64,000 nt of DNA, from positions 744,001 through 808,000 of the forward strand of contig CAWIJK010000004.1 of assembly GCA_963836375.1 (NCBI GenBank), written 5' to 3'. The stretch is from CAWIJK01 sp963836375. Lineage in GTDB: Bacteria > Actinomycetota > Acidimicrobiia > Acidimicrobiales > RAAP-2. The notes under the pieces are model-generated. The model did not search any database. It was not told the origin of the DNA and worked only from the letters and a program-made list of their open reading frames with translations. A program made the position numbers and the translations under genes. Of the stretch, positions 31,517 to 40,400 are shown piece after piece. How positions within the stretch are numbered: the stretch's first letter is position 1; every line of letters begins with the position of its first letter.

Positions 31517-32410
31517 GTGCCCAGCGACAAGAGAGCCCGACAGCGCGCCGGTCGCGACGCCAAGCTGGCCGCCCAGGCCAAGGTCGAAAAGCGCCGCTCC
31601 CTGCTGCGCAACACCGTCATCATCGTCGTGATCGTGGCGGTGGTCGGCGGCTCGGTGTACCTGATCAGCCGCCACTCGAAGAACTCGTCGGCGACCAAGT
31701 CCACCACCACCACGACCGCCGCCGGCTCCACCACCTCGACCAGCGCCCCGGCCACCACGACCACCGGCGCCTCGACGACGACGACCGCGGGGACCACCAA
31801 CGGCAAGGCCCAGGCGGCGGCCAACGCCGCCGCCGTCGCCGCCGGATGCCCGGCCAGCACGTCGGCGCCGGCCAACAACCTGGTGAACCACTGGTCGTCG
31901 GCGCCCCCCATGACCATCGACCCCACCAAGACCTACACGGCGACGGTCAACACGACGGCGGGGCCCTTCACTATCACCCTGGACGCCAAGGCGGCCCCCC
32001 AGAGCGTGAACAACTTCATCTTCCTGGCCAACCAGGGCTTCTACCACTGCGTGATCTTCCACCGGGTCATCCCCGGCTTCATGGACCAGACCGGCGACCC
32101 CACCGGGACCGGGACCGGGGGCCCCGGCTACACCATCCCCGACGAGTACCCGGCCAAGGCGTCCGACCCGTCCCAGCAGTACCCGGTGGGGTCGGTGGCC
32201 ATGGCCAACACCGGCCAGCCCCACACCGGCGGCAGCCAGTTCTTCATCGTCACCGGGGCCGAGGGCGAGTCGCTGCCGCCCCAGTACTCGCTGTTCGGCC
32301 AGGTCACCGCGGGCCTGCCGGTGGTCCAGTCGATCAACCAGCAGGGCTCGGCCCAGGGCGTGCCCCCCGACGTGACCCAGCGGATCCTGTCGGTGACCGT
32401 CAGCCCGTGA
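31517..32410 (+). CDS. Membrane-anchored cyclophilin-type peptidyl-prolyl isomerase
   Basis: 297 residues. A basic N-terminus (KRARQRAGRDAK) and one transmembrane helix (about 33-51) are followed by a Thr/Ser/Ala linker (about 60-95) and a cyclophilin domain outside the membrane: FHRVIPGFMDQTGDPTGTGTGGPG, SVAMANTGQPHTGGSQFFI and YSLFGQV. The active-site Arg of FHR and the QFF core are present. It probably helps fold exported proteins. GTG start; TAGGGT (31503-31508) ends 8 nt before it. Confidence 0.9.
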   Translation: MPSDKRARQRAGRDAKLAAQAKVEKRRSLLRNTVIIVVIVAVVGGSVYLISRHSKNSSATKSTTTTTAAGSTTSTSAPATTTTGASTTTTAGTTNGKAQAAANAAAVAAGCPASTSAPANNLVNHWSSAPPMTIDPTKTYTATVNTTAGPFTITLDAKAAPQSVNNFIFLANQGFYHCVIFHRVIPGFMDQTGDPTGTGTGGPGYTIPDEYPAKASDPSQQYPVGSVAMANTGQPHTGGSQFFIVTGAEGESLPPQYSLFGQVTAGLPVVQSINQQGSAQGVPPDVTQRILSVTVSP

Positions 32411-32430
32411 GGGCCGTCGCGCACGACCCG

Positions 32431-32457
32431 ACGACCCCGACGACCCCGACGACCCCG
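32431..32457. repeat. Three 9-bp repeats between the two cyclophilin genes
   Basis: ACGACCCCG three times, with a one-base-shorter copy at 32423-32430. It lies in the 64-bp gap and ends just before the GAGGAGCG ribosome-binding site of the next gene. Confidence 0.7.
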
Positions 32458-32474
32458 ACGACGAGGAGCGACCC

Positions 32475-33032
32475 ATGACCACCCCCGAGGCCCCGGCCCC
32501 CGACGGCTCGAGCCCCAAGCGCCAGAAGTTCGACGCCGAGCCGCCGATGGTCATCGACCCGGCCAAGCGCTACACGGCGACCATGACCACGTCCAAAGGG
32601 ACGATGGTGATCGAGCTGGACCCGGTCGCCGCCCCGAGGACGGTCAACAACTTCGTCTTCCTGGCCCGGTACCACTACTTCGACGGGATCGTCTTCCACC
32701 GGATCATCCCGGGCTTCGTGCTGCAAGGCGGCGACCCCGAGGGGACGGGCCGGGGCGGCCCGGGCTACCGGTTCGCCGACGAGCTGCCCAAGGCCGGCCG
32801 CTACGAGATCGGCTCGCTGGCCATGGCCAACGCCGGGCCCGACACCAACGGCAGCCAGTTCTTCGTGATCAGCGGTCCCGACGGGGCCCGTCTCCCGCCC
32901 CAGTACTCCCTGTTCGGCAAGGTGGTGGCCGGGGGCGACGTGGTCGGGGCGATCAACGGCGTCGGCACCGCCTCGGGCAAGCCCACCGAGAAGGTGACCA
33001 TCGACTCGGTCACCATCGAGGAGAAGGACTGA
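32475..33032 (+). CDS. Cytosolic cyclophilin-type peptidyl-prolyl isomerase
   Basis: 185 residues with no signal or membrane segment. Cyclophilin core: FHRIIPGFVLQGGDPEGTGRGGPG, AMANAGPDTNGSQFFV and YSLFGKV. It is a paralogue of the anchored enzyme immediately upstream (shared VIDPxKxYTA entry, PPQYSLFG and ending), so the pair came from tandem duplication with one copy gaining an anchor. Start ATG with GGAG 8 nt upstream. Confidence 0.93.
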   Translation: MTTPEAPAPDGSSPKRQKFDAEPPMVIDPAKRYTATMTTSKGTMVIELDPVAAPRTVNNFVFLARYHYFDGIVFHRIIPGFVLQGGDPEGTGRGGPGYRFADELPKAGRYEIGSLAMANAGPDTNGSQFFVISGPDGARLPPQYSLFGKVVAGGDVVGAINGVGTASGKPTEKVTIDSVTIEEKD

Positions 33033-33050
33033 ACCCCTCGGCCTGACCCC

Positions 33051-33743
33051 TCAGGAGGCCAGCGCACCCAGGCCCTGCTCGGCCAGCGCCCCGTCGACGA
33101 ACACGGTCACCGAGCCCTCCCCGGCCGAGCGCCACGAGCCGTCGGCCCCCCGGATGAGGGCGGTGCGCTCGGGGATGCCCACCACCGGGAGGCCGTGGGG
33201 GGCCAGGGCCACCGAACGGTGGAGCTTCTCGCCGTGGGCGTCCTCGTGGGCGTCGCCGAAGTGCGGCACCACGGCCAGGCGGTCGACCAGGCCGAGCCCG
33301 ACGGTGAGCGCCCCGCCCCGGGGGTCGACCATCGGGTCGGTGAGCACCATGGCCCCGGCCGCCGACCCGGCCACGGTGGCGCCACCCGCCCAGGCCTCCC
33401 GGAGCGCCGCCAGGACGGCCGAGCCCTTCAGCACCGAGCGCAGGTGGAGGGGCGAGCCGCCCGACAGGTAGACGAAGCGGGCCCGCCGGACCGCCGCCGC
33501 CGCCCCGTCGTCCTCGGCGTCACCGCGCCCGAGGACCATGAGACCCTCCACCCGGCCCCCGAGCGGCTCGAACCAGTTGGCCGCGGCGAGGACGGCCCGC
33601 TCGGGGTGCTCGTAGGCGGCGGCGGTGGGCAGGACCAGCACCTCGTCGCTCCCCGAGCCGGCCAGCAGCTCGGCGTCGAAGCTGCAGCCGTCGGTCCACT
33701 CGGCCCCGCCGACCAGCGCCAGGGGTCCCGTCGCGGTGTGCAT
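33051..33743 (-). CDS. Peptidase S51 / cyanophycinase-like protein lacking the serine nucleophile
   Basis: 230 residues with the class I amidotransferase-like fold of dipeptidase E and cyanophycinase: LVGGAEW at the start, VLPTAAAYEHP, the YLSGGSPLHLRSVL strand-helix and the nucleophile elbow. That elbow reads VAGSAAGAMVL where active relatives have G-x-S-A-G-A. The Ser is thus Ala128 (GCG at 33362-33360), with S127 one residue early. The protein may be non-catalytic, or use S127; no other nucleophile is evident. ATG at 33743. It lies 83 bp downstream of the ABC-F gene on the same strand. Confidence 0.8.
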   Translation of the reverse strand: MHTATGPLALVGGAEWTDGCSFDAELLAGSGSDEVLVLPTAAAYEHPERAVLAAANWFEPLGGRVEGLMVLGRGDAEDDGAAAAVRRARFVYLSGGSPLHLRSVLKGSAVLAALREAWAGGATVAGSAAGAMVLTDPMVDPRGGALTVGLGLVDRLAVVPHFGDAHEDAHGEKLHRSVALAPHGLPVVGIPERTALIRGADGSWRSAGEGSVTVFVDGALAEQGLGALAS

Positions 33744-33826
33744 GGCCAAACTCTTCCACGACCTGGGCCCACCGGGGGCCACCGGGACCCCCGCCGGCGC
33801 CGGGCCCGGCGTGCCGACCGGTCCGC

Positions 33827-35425
33827 TCAGCGTGTCTCGACGTGGTCGAGATCCTCGTCGCGCCAGTAGTCGTAGCGCTCCTCGGGCAGGCTGAGCGCGT
33901 GGGACGGCTCGAGGGCCTCGACGAACGCCCGGTCGTGGCTGACCACCACCAGGGTCCCGGGCCACTGGCTGAGCATGCGGCCGACCGCCTCGACCGACGC
34001 CGGGTCCAAGTTGTTGGTCGGCTCGTCGAGGACGAGCAGGTTGGACTGGCCGGCCGACAGCATGGCCAGGCCGAGCTTCGCCCGCTCGCCGCCCGACAAC
34101 GAGGCGGGCATCTGGTTGGCCGCCGAGCCCGGGAGGCCGAACGACCCGAGCAGGGCCCGGCGCTCGGCCTCGGTCGTGAGCACCGAGTCGTCGATGTTGG
34201 CCAGGGTGCTGACCGACAGGTCGACCTGCTCGTGCTCCTGGGCGAAGTAGCCGACGCTCACGTTGGCCCCGAGGGTCACCGACCCCGCGCTCGGCGCCTG
34301 CACGCCGGCCAGGCAACGGAGCAGGCTCGACTTTCCGGCCCCGTTGCGCCCGACGACGACCATGCGGTCGCCGCGCACCAGGTGGAAGGTCACGTCGTCG
34401 AGCACCGCCTTGGGCCCGTAGCGCACGGCCAGGTCGCGCACCTCGAGGGGGACCTCACCCGAACGGCGGGGCACCGGCAGCTTGAAGACGCGCTGGCGCT
34501 CGCGGCGGTGGACCTCGGTGCGCTGCTCTTGGAGCCGGCCCACCCTCTTGTCGAGCACCTTGGCCTTGCGGGCCCGCTTCTCGGTCTGCCCCCGCATCGA
34601 ATCGGCCAGGGTCTTGAGGCGCTTGATCTCTTGGGCTTCGAGCTGCGAGGCCCGCTCGCGCTGGCTCTGGTCCTGGGCCAGCTGGACCCGGAAGCTCGAG
34701 TAGTTGCCCTTGAACTCGGCCAGGCGGCCGTCCGCCAGGTGCAGCACCTTGGCGATCGAGTGGTCCAGCAGCTTGAGGTCGTGGCTGATCAGCAGCAGGC
34801 TGCCGCCGAACCCCGCCAGCTCGTCCATCAGCCAGCGCTTGGCCGCCAGGTCCAGGTGGTTGGTGGGCTCGTCGAGCACCATGATGTCGGGGGACTGGAA
34901 GAGCACCCGGATGAGGTCGACCCGGCGACGCTGGCCGCCCGAGAGCCGGTCGATGTCGTCGAAGAGCAGCTCCTGGCGGAGCCCCAGGCCGTCGGCCAGG
35001 CGGGCCATGACCGACTCGGCCTCGTAACCGCCGTTCTCCCGGTACTGCTCCTCGAGGTCGCTGAACAGCGCGATGTTCTCCTCGGTCGGGTCCTTGGCCA
35101 TCATCTTGCGGGCCTGGTCGAGGGCGTCGTCGAGCACGTCGAGGCCCCGGGAGCTGAGCACGTGGGAGAACCCGCTCGGGTCCAGACCCAGGCCCCGGGG
35201 CGGCGGCACCTGGGGCAGGTGCCCCAGGGTCCCGGTGACCCGTACGTTGCCGGTGGAGCGCAGGTGGGGCGGCGCCTCGCCGATCACCACCGAGACGAAC
35301 GAGGACTTGCCGGTCCCGTTGCGCCCGACCAGGGCGACCTTCTCGCCGGCGCCGACGACGAACGAGGCGTCCCGCACGAGCGCGCGGTTGCCGATCTCGA
35401 TGGTGAGCGAGGAGCCGACGATCAT
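33827..35425 (-). CDS. ABC-F family ATP-binding protein
   Basis: 532 residues, two ABC domains with no membrane segment. Domain 1: GRNGTGKSS, LSGGQRRRVDLIR, VLDEPTNHLDL. A charged linker (about 250-325, the P-site tRNA-interacting arm in this family) follows, then domain 2: GRNGAGKSS, LSGGERAKLGLAM, VLDEPTNNLD. ABC-F proteins act on stalled or antibiotic-bound ribosomes; whether this one is housekeeping or gives drug tolerance cannot be told. ATG at 35425 is chosen for its match to the family N-terminus. Confidence 0.92.
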   Translation of the reverse strand: MIVGSSLTIEIGNRALVRDASFVVGAGEKVALVGRNGTGKSSFVSVVIGEAPPHLRSTGNVRVTGTLGHLPQVPPPRGLGLDPSGFSHVLSSRGLDVLDDALDQARKMMAKDPTEENIALFSDLEEQYRENGGYEAESVMARLADGLGLRQELLFDDIDRLSGGQRRRVDLIRVLFQSPDIMVLDEPTNHLDLAAKRWLMDELAGFGGSLLLISHDLKLLDHSIAKVLHLADGRLAEFKGNYSSFRVQLAQDQSQRERASQLEAQEIKRLKTLADSMRGQTEKRARKAKVLDKRVGRLQEQRTEVHRRERQRVFKLPVPRRSGEVPLEVRDLAVRYGPKAVLDDVTFHLVRGDRMVVVGRNGAGKSSLLRCLAGVQAPSAGSVTLGANVSVGYFAQEHEQVDLSVSTLANIDDSVLTTEAERRALLGSFGLPGSAANQMPASLSGGERAKLGLAMLSAGQSNLLVLDEPTNNLDPASVEAVGRMLSQWPGTLVVVSHDRAFVEALEPSHALSLPEERYDYWRDEDLDHVETR

Positions 35426-35534
35426 GGTGTCACCAGGTGGCCGGGCCGGGTCGGCACGACGCCGCGCCGCGCGGCACACCAGGTCCCAATCCTCCCACAG
35501 CGCCCAGCGGGGCCCGGCCCCGTAGTCTCAGGGG

Positions 35535-36392
35535 ATGGCGACGGCCGAGCACCTCGACGGCACGGTGGCCATCGTGACAGGGGCCGCGTCGGGCATCGGC
35601 GCCGCCCTGGCCGCCGCGCTGGTCGCCCGGGGGGCGACGGTGGTCCTGGCCGACATCGACGAGCCGGGGGTGTCGTCGGCCGCACACTCGCTCGGGGCGG
35701 GCGACCGGGCCCGGGCGGTGGCCGTCGACGTCACCGACCGGGACCGGGTCACCGCCCTGATCGAGTCCACCGCGGCCGAGTACGGCCGGCTCGACTACCT
35801 GTTCAACAACGCCGGCATCGGCGCCGGCGGGCCGGTGGAGGAGCTGGGGGTCGGGCTGTGGGCCCGGGCGGTCGACGTCGACCTCAACAGCGTCATCTAT
35901 GGGGTGGCCGCCGCCTACCCGATCATGGTGCGGGCCGGCACCGGCCACATCGTGAACACGGCGTCGCTGGCCGGCCTGGTGCCGTCCCCGTTCCTCACCC
36001 CCTACGCCGCCGCCAAGTCGGCGGTGGTCGGCCTCTCGACCAGCCTGCGGGTCGAGGCGGCCGCCCGCGGGGTCCGGGTCTCGGTGGTGTGCCCGGGGCC
36101 GGTCGAGACCCCGCTGCTCAACCGGACCAACCCCGACGGGGTGCCCGGGCCCCGGACCCGGGTTGACGGCCGCAAGCTCTTGACCAACGCCCTGGGCGAG
36201 CCCTATCCCCCCGAGGACCTGGCGGCCGACGTCCTCGAGGGCGTCGCCGAGAACCGGGCCCTCATCGTGGCCCCCGAGACGGCCCGGCGGGCCTGGGCGA
36301 CCTTCCGGGCCGACCCCGAGGCCATGCTGGCCGCCATGGCCGCCCAGGCCGTTCGGGGCCGCGAGCGCCGGGCCGGCCGGGCCCCCCGGTGA
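35535..36392 (+). CDS. Short-chain dehydrogenase/reductase
   Basis: 285 residues, classical SDR. NAD(P)-binding TGAASGIG at 15-22, an acidic D41-I-D after beta-2 that favours NAD(H), NNAG, the catalytic Ser in NTASLAG and YAAAK. Substrate unknown; the long C-terminal segment is typical of lipid- or steroid-type SDRs. It precedes the hydroxyacyl-CoA dehydrogenase gene by 72 bp. TAGTCT (35523-35528) ends 6 nt before the ATG; a GGGG run there could also serve as a weak ribosome-binding site. Confidence 0.85.
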   Translation: MATAEHLDGTVAIVTGAASGIGAALAAALVARGATVVLADIDEPGVSSAAHSLGAGDRARAVAVDVTDRDRVTALIESTAAEYGRLDYLFNNAGIGAGGPVEELGVGLWARAVDVDLNSVIYGVAAAYPIMVRAGTGHIVNTASLAGLVPSPFLTPYAAAKSAVVGLSTSLRVEAAARGVRVSVVCPGPVETPLLNRTNPDGVPGPRTRVDGRKLLTNALGEPYPPEDLAADVLEGVAENRALIVAPETARRAWATFRADPEAMLAAMAAQAVRGRERRAGRAPR

Positions 36393-36440
36393 GCCGGGCA
36401 CCGGGCCACCTGCGCTCGAGGGGCGAGTCGCCGGGCGCGA

Positions 36441-36454
36441 TTACCCACGGGTAA
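36441..36454. promoter_or_regulatory. Perfect 14-bp palindrome overlapping the hydroxyacyl-CoA dehydrogenase promoter
   Basis: TTACCC-AC-GGGTAA, immediately followed by and overlapping a TAACGT -10 candidate at 36452-36457, which ends 7 nt before the ATG. A repressor bound here would block transcription. A related site, TAACCGGCCGGTAA, lies in the ccr/thiolase intergenic region. Confidence 0.5.
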
Positions 36455-36464
36455 CGTCTTGGCC

Positions 36465-37322
36465 ATGACTATCAAGCGAGTGGGCGTCGTCGGATCGGGG
36501 ATCATGGGCTCGGGCATCGCCGAGGTGGCGGCGGCCACCGGCCACGAGGTGGTGCTGCGGAGCCGGAGCCAGTCCACCGCCGACGCCATGGTGGCCGGCC
36601 TCGAGAAGTCGCTCGGCCGCCAGATCGAGAAGGGCAAGCGGACCGAGGCCGAGCGCGACCAGATCCTGGCCCGGGTGAGCGCCACCACCGACCTGGGCGA
36701 CCTGGCCTCGGTCGACCTGGTCATCGAGTCGGTGGTCGAGGACCTGGCGGTCAAGAAGCACCTCTTCACCGAGCTCGACCGGGTCTGCGGCGAGGCCACC
36801 ATCCTGGCCACCAACACGTCCACCCTCCCGGTGGTCGAGCTGGCCATGGAGACCGGCCGGCCCGACAAGGTCTGCGGCGTCCACTTCTTCAACCCGGCGC
36901 CGGCCATGTCCCTGGTGGAGGTGGTGCGGCCGATCACCGCCTCGGACGCCACCATCGCCGACGCCGTCGCCTTCGCCGAGGCCTGCGGCAAGGAGCCGGT
37001 CGAGGTGAAGGACCAGGCCGGCTTCATCGTCAACGCGCTGCTCTTCCCCTACCTCAACAACGCCGTCCGGCTCCTCGAGGGCGGCGTGGCCACCAAGGAG
37101 GGCATCGACGCGGCGATGAAGGGGGGGTGCGGGTTCCCGATGGGGCCCTTCGCCCTCTTGGACCTGGTCGGCCTGGACACCTCGCTCGCCATCCTCGACG
37201 CCCTCTACGCCGAGTTCCGCGACCCCAACTACGCGGCGGTGCCCCTGCTCCGGCGCATGGTGGTGGCCGAACAGCTCGGCCGCAAGTCCGGCCAGGGCTT
37301 CTACGATTACAAGAAGCGATAG
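36465..37322 (+). CDS. 3-hydroxybutyryl-CoA dehydrogenase
   Basis: 285 residues, the full length of single-domain hydroxyacyl-CoA dehydrogenases. Rossmann GSGIMGSGIAEVAA (about 10-23); the catalytic His in CGVHFFNPAPAMSLVEVV; C-terminal domain with DQAGFIVNALLFPYLNNA and SGQGFYDYKKR. It interconverts acetoacetyl-CoA and (S)-3-hydroxybutyryl-CoA, the step between the thiolase and Ccr reactions encoded nearby. ATG at 36465 is chosen over TTG at 36459. Confidence 0.92.
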   Translation: MTIKRVGVVGSGIMGSGIAEVAAATGHEVVLRSRSQSTADAMVAGLEKSLGRQIEKGKRTEAERDQILARVSATTDLGDLASVDLVIESVVEDLAVKKHLFTELDRVCGEATILATNTSTLPVVELAMETGRPDKVCGVHFFNPAPAMSLVEVVRPITASDATIADAVAFAEACGKEPVEVKDQAGFIVNALLFPYLNNAVRLLEGGVATKEGIDAAMKGGCGFPMGPFALLDLVGLDTSLAILDALYAEFRDPNYAAVPLLRRMVVAEQLGRKSGQGFYDYKKR

Positions 37323-37434
37323 CCGCCTCGCACCCCCGGTCCCGCCACCAGGCGCACCGGGGGGGCACCGGGGGGGCGGCACAATGGTGGGGAGGGCGAG
37401 CGACCACCACGGCAGGCACCGAAAGGTGAACACC

Positions 37435-40400
37435 ATGGCAGACGATCCGGCAGGCCGGCCCGAGCGGGCCAAGCCCTGGATGATGCGGACCTACTCGGGC
37501 CATTCGTCGGCCCGGGCCTCCAACGAGCTCTACCGTACGAACCTGGCCAAGGGCCAGACCGGCCTGTCGATCGCCTTCGACCTGCCCACCCAGACCGGCT
37601 ACGACCCCGACGCCCCCGAGGCCGCCGGCGAGGTCGGCAAGGTCGGTGTCCCTGTCGCCCACCTCGGGCACATAGAACAGCTCCTCGACGGCATCCCGGT
37701 GGCCGAGATGAACACGTCGATGACCATCAACGCCCCCGCCGCCTGGCTCCTCGGGCTGTACATCGCCAACGCCCAGGACAACGGGGTCGACCCCGTGACC
37801 CTCCAGGGCACCACCCAGAACGACATCGTCAAGGAGTACCTCTCCCGGGGGACCTACATCTTCCCGCCCGGCCCCAGCCTGCGGCTCACCGTCGACACCA
37901 TCGCCTACACGGTCCGCCACGTGCCGCGCTGGAACCCGGTCAACGTCTGCAGCTACCACCTCCAAGAGGCCGGGGCGACCCCCACCCAGGAGCTGGCCTA
38001 CGCCCTGGCCACGGCCATCGGCATCCTCGACGGGGTGCGCCGCTCGGGCAAGGTCGCCGAAGACGAGCTGCCCCAGGTGGTCGGCCGCATCAGCTTCTTC
38101 GTCAACGCCGGGGTCCGCTTCGTCGAGGAGACCTGCAAGATGCGGGCCTTCACCGCCATGTGGAGCCGGATCTGCCGGGAGCGCTACGGGGTGACCGACG
38201 AGAAGCTGAGTCGCTTCCGCTACGGGGTCCAGGTGAACTCGCTCGGCCTGACCGAGCAGCAGCCGGAGAACAACGTGCCGCGGATCGTGCTCGAGACCCT
38301 CGGGGTCACCCTGTCGGCCGACGCCCGGGCCCGGGCCATCCAGCTCCCGACCTGGAACGAGGCCCTCGGGCTGCCCCGTCCCTGGGACCAGCAGTGGTCG
38401 CTGCGCATCCAGCAGATCCTGGCCTTCGAGTCGGACCTGCTCGAGTACGGCGACATCTTCGAGGGCTCGACGGTCATCGAGGCCAAGACCCGCGAGCTCG
38501 AGGAGGCGGCCCAGGCGGAGCTCGACGACGTGCTGGCCCTCGGGGGCGCCTTCGAGGCCATCGACGAGCTGAAGCTCCGCCTGGTGCGCAGCCAGTCCGA
38601 GCGGGTCCGGCGCATCGAGGCCGCAGAGCAGATGGTGGTCGGGGTGAACTGCTTCACCGAGACGGCCCCGTCGCCGCTCACCGCCGACGAGAACGCCGAG
38701 AGCATCTTGAAGGTGGACCCGACGGTCGAGGCCGAGCTGCAGGCCGACGTGGCCGCCTGGCGGGCCCGGCGCGACGCCGCCGCCGTCGAACGGGCCCTCG
38801 ACGACCTGCGCTCGGTGGCCGCCGACGAGGGACCCGGGGCCAACATCATGGTGCCGACGATCGCCCTGGCCCACGCCGGGGGGACCACCGGGGAGTGGGC
38901 CGGGGTGCTGCGCGAGGTCTTCGGCGAGTACCGCGCCCCGACGGGGGTCGCCGGCGGGGTCGGCCACCGCGGGGCCGAGTTGGCCGCCGTCGTGGCCCGC
39001 ACCCGGTCCCTCGCCGCGGCGACCGGGGGCCCGCCCCGGCTGCTGGTGGCCAAGCCCGGGCTCGACGGCCACTCCAACGGGGCCGAGCAGATCGCCGTGG
39101 CCGCCCGCGACGCCGGCTTCGAGGTCGTCTACCAGGGCATCCGGCTGACCCCCAGCCAGATCGTGGCCGCCGCCCGCGACGAGGACGTCGACATCGTCGG
39201 CCTTTCCATCCTCTCGGGGTCCCACCTCGAGCTGGTCCCCGAGGTGCTGGACCGCCTGCGGGCCGCCGGGGTCGACGCGGCGGTCGTCGTGGGCGGGATC
39301 ATCCCCGACGACGACGCCGAGGTCCTGGTGGGCAAGGGCGTCGCCGCCGTCTACACCCCCAAGGACTTCGAGTTCGACCACATCATGGCCGACCTGGTCG
39401 GCCTCGGCCGAACGGCGGCGCCGGGGGGCCGGCTGAGCGGACGGCCGGTGCGGGGCCGCTCCATCCGCGACGATGGGGGCGACACCGAGGAGGCACCAGT
39501 GGACGCTGACATCGTGATCCGGGGCGGGACCCTCGTCGACGGCACCGGGGCGCCCGGCCGGCCGGCCGACGTGGCCGTGACCGGCGACCGCATCGTCGGG
39601 CTCGGCGACGGGCTGACCGGCCGGCGCGAGCTCGACGCCACCGGCCAGGTGGTGGCGCCCGGCTTCATCGACATCCACACCCACTACGACGCCCAGGTCT
39701 TCTGGGACCCCCGGCTCACCCCCTCGTCGTTCCACGGGGTGACCACGGTGATCGCCGGGAACTGCGGGTTCTCGATCGCCCCCATCCGTCCCGACGGGGT
39801 CGAGCTGTTGGCCCGCACCCTCCAGCACGTCGAGGACATGAGCTTCGACACCCTGGCCGCCGGGGTGCCGTGGAGCGAGTTCGAGACCTTCCCCCAGTAC
39901 CTCGACGCCATCGGCCGCCGCGGGGTGTCGCTCAACTACGGCTGCTACGTGGGGCACACCGCGGTGCGGCTCTACGTGATGGGCGACGACGCCTACGAGC
40001 GGCCGGCCACCGACGACGAGCTGGCCCGCATGCAGGGTGTGGTGGCCGAGGCCATGGCCGGCGGGGCGGCCGGGTTCGCCTCGAGCGCCTCGCCGACCCA
40101 CAACGGGGACCACGGCCGCCCGGTGCCCTCCCGGGTGTCGGACCTGGTCGAGCTGCGGGCCCTGGTCGAGCCACTGCGCCGGGCCGGCCGGGGGGTCATC
40201 GCCCTGCTGCCCGGGGGCGAGATCCCCCTGAGCGACGTCTTCGCCCTCCAGCGCGAGGTCGGCCGGCCGATCACCTGGACCGCCCTGCTCACCGTGAAGG
40301 GCTACCCGTGGCACGAGAAGGTGATCGCCGACAACGACGCCGCCCGGGCCGAGGGGATCGAGGTCTGGCCCCAGGTCTCGTGCCGCCCGCTCGTGTTCCA

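Noticed and set aside
37323..37434. Cobalamin riboswitch before the B12 mutase
   Set aside because: The 112-bp leader lacks the B12-box and is too short for the known aptamer.
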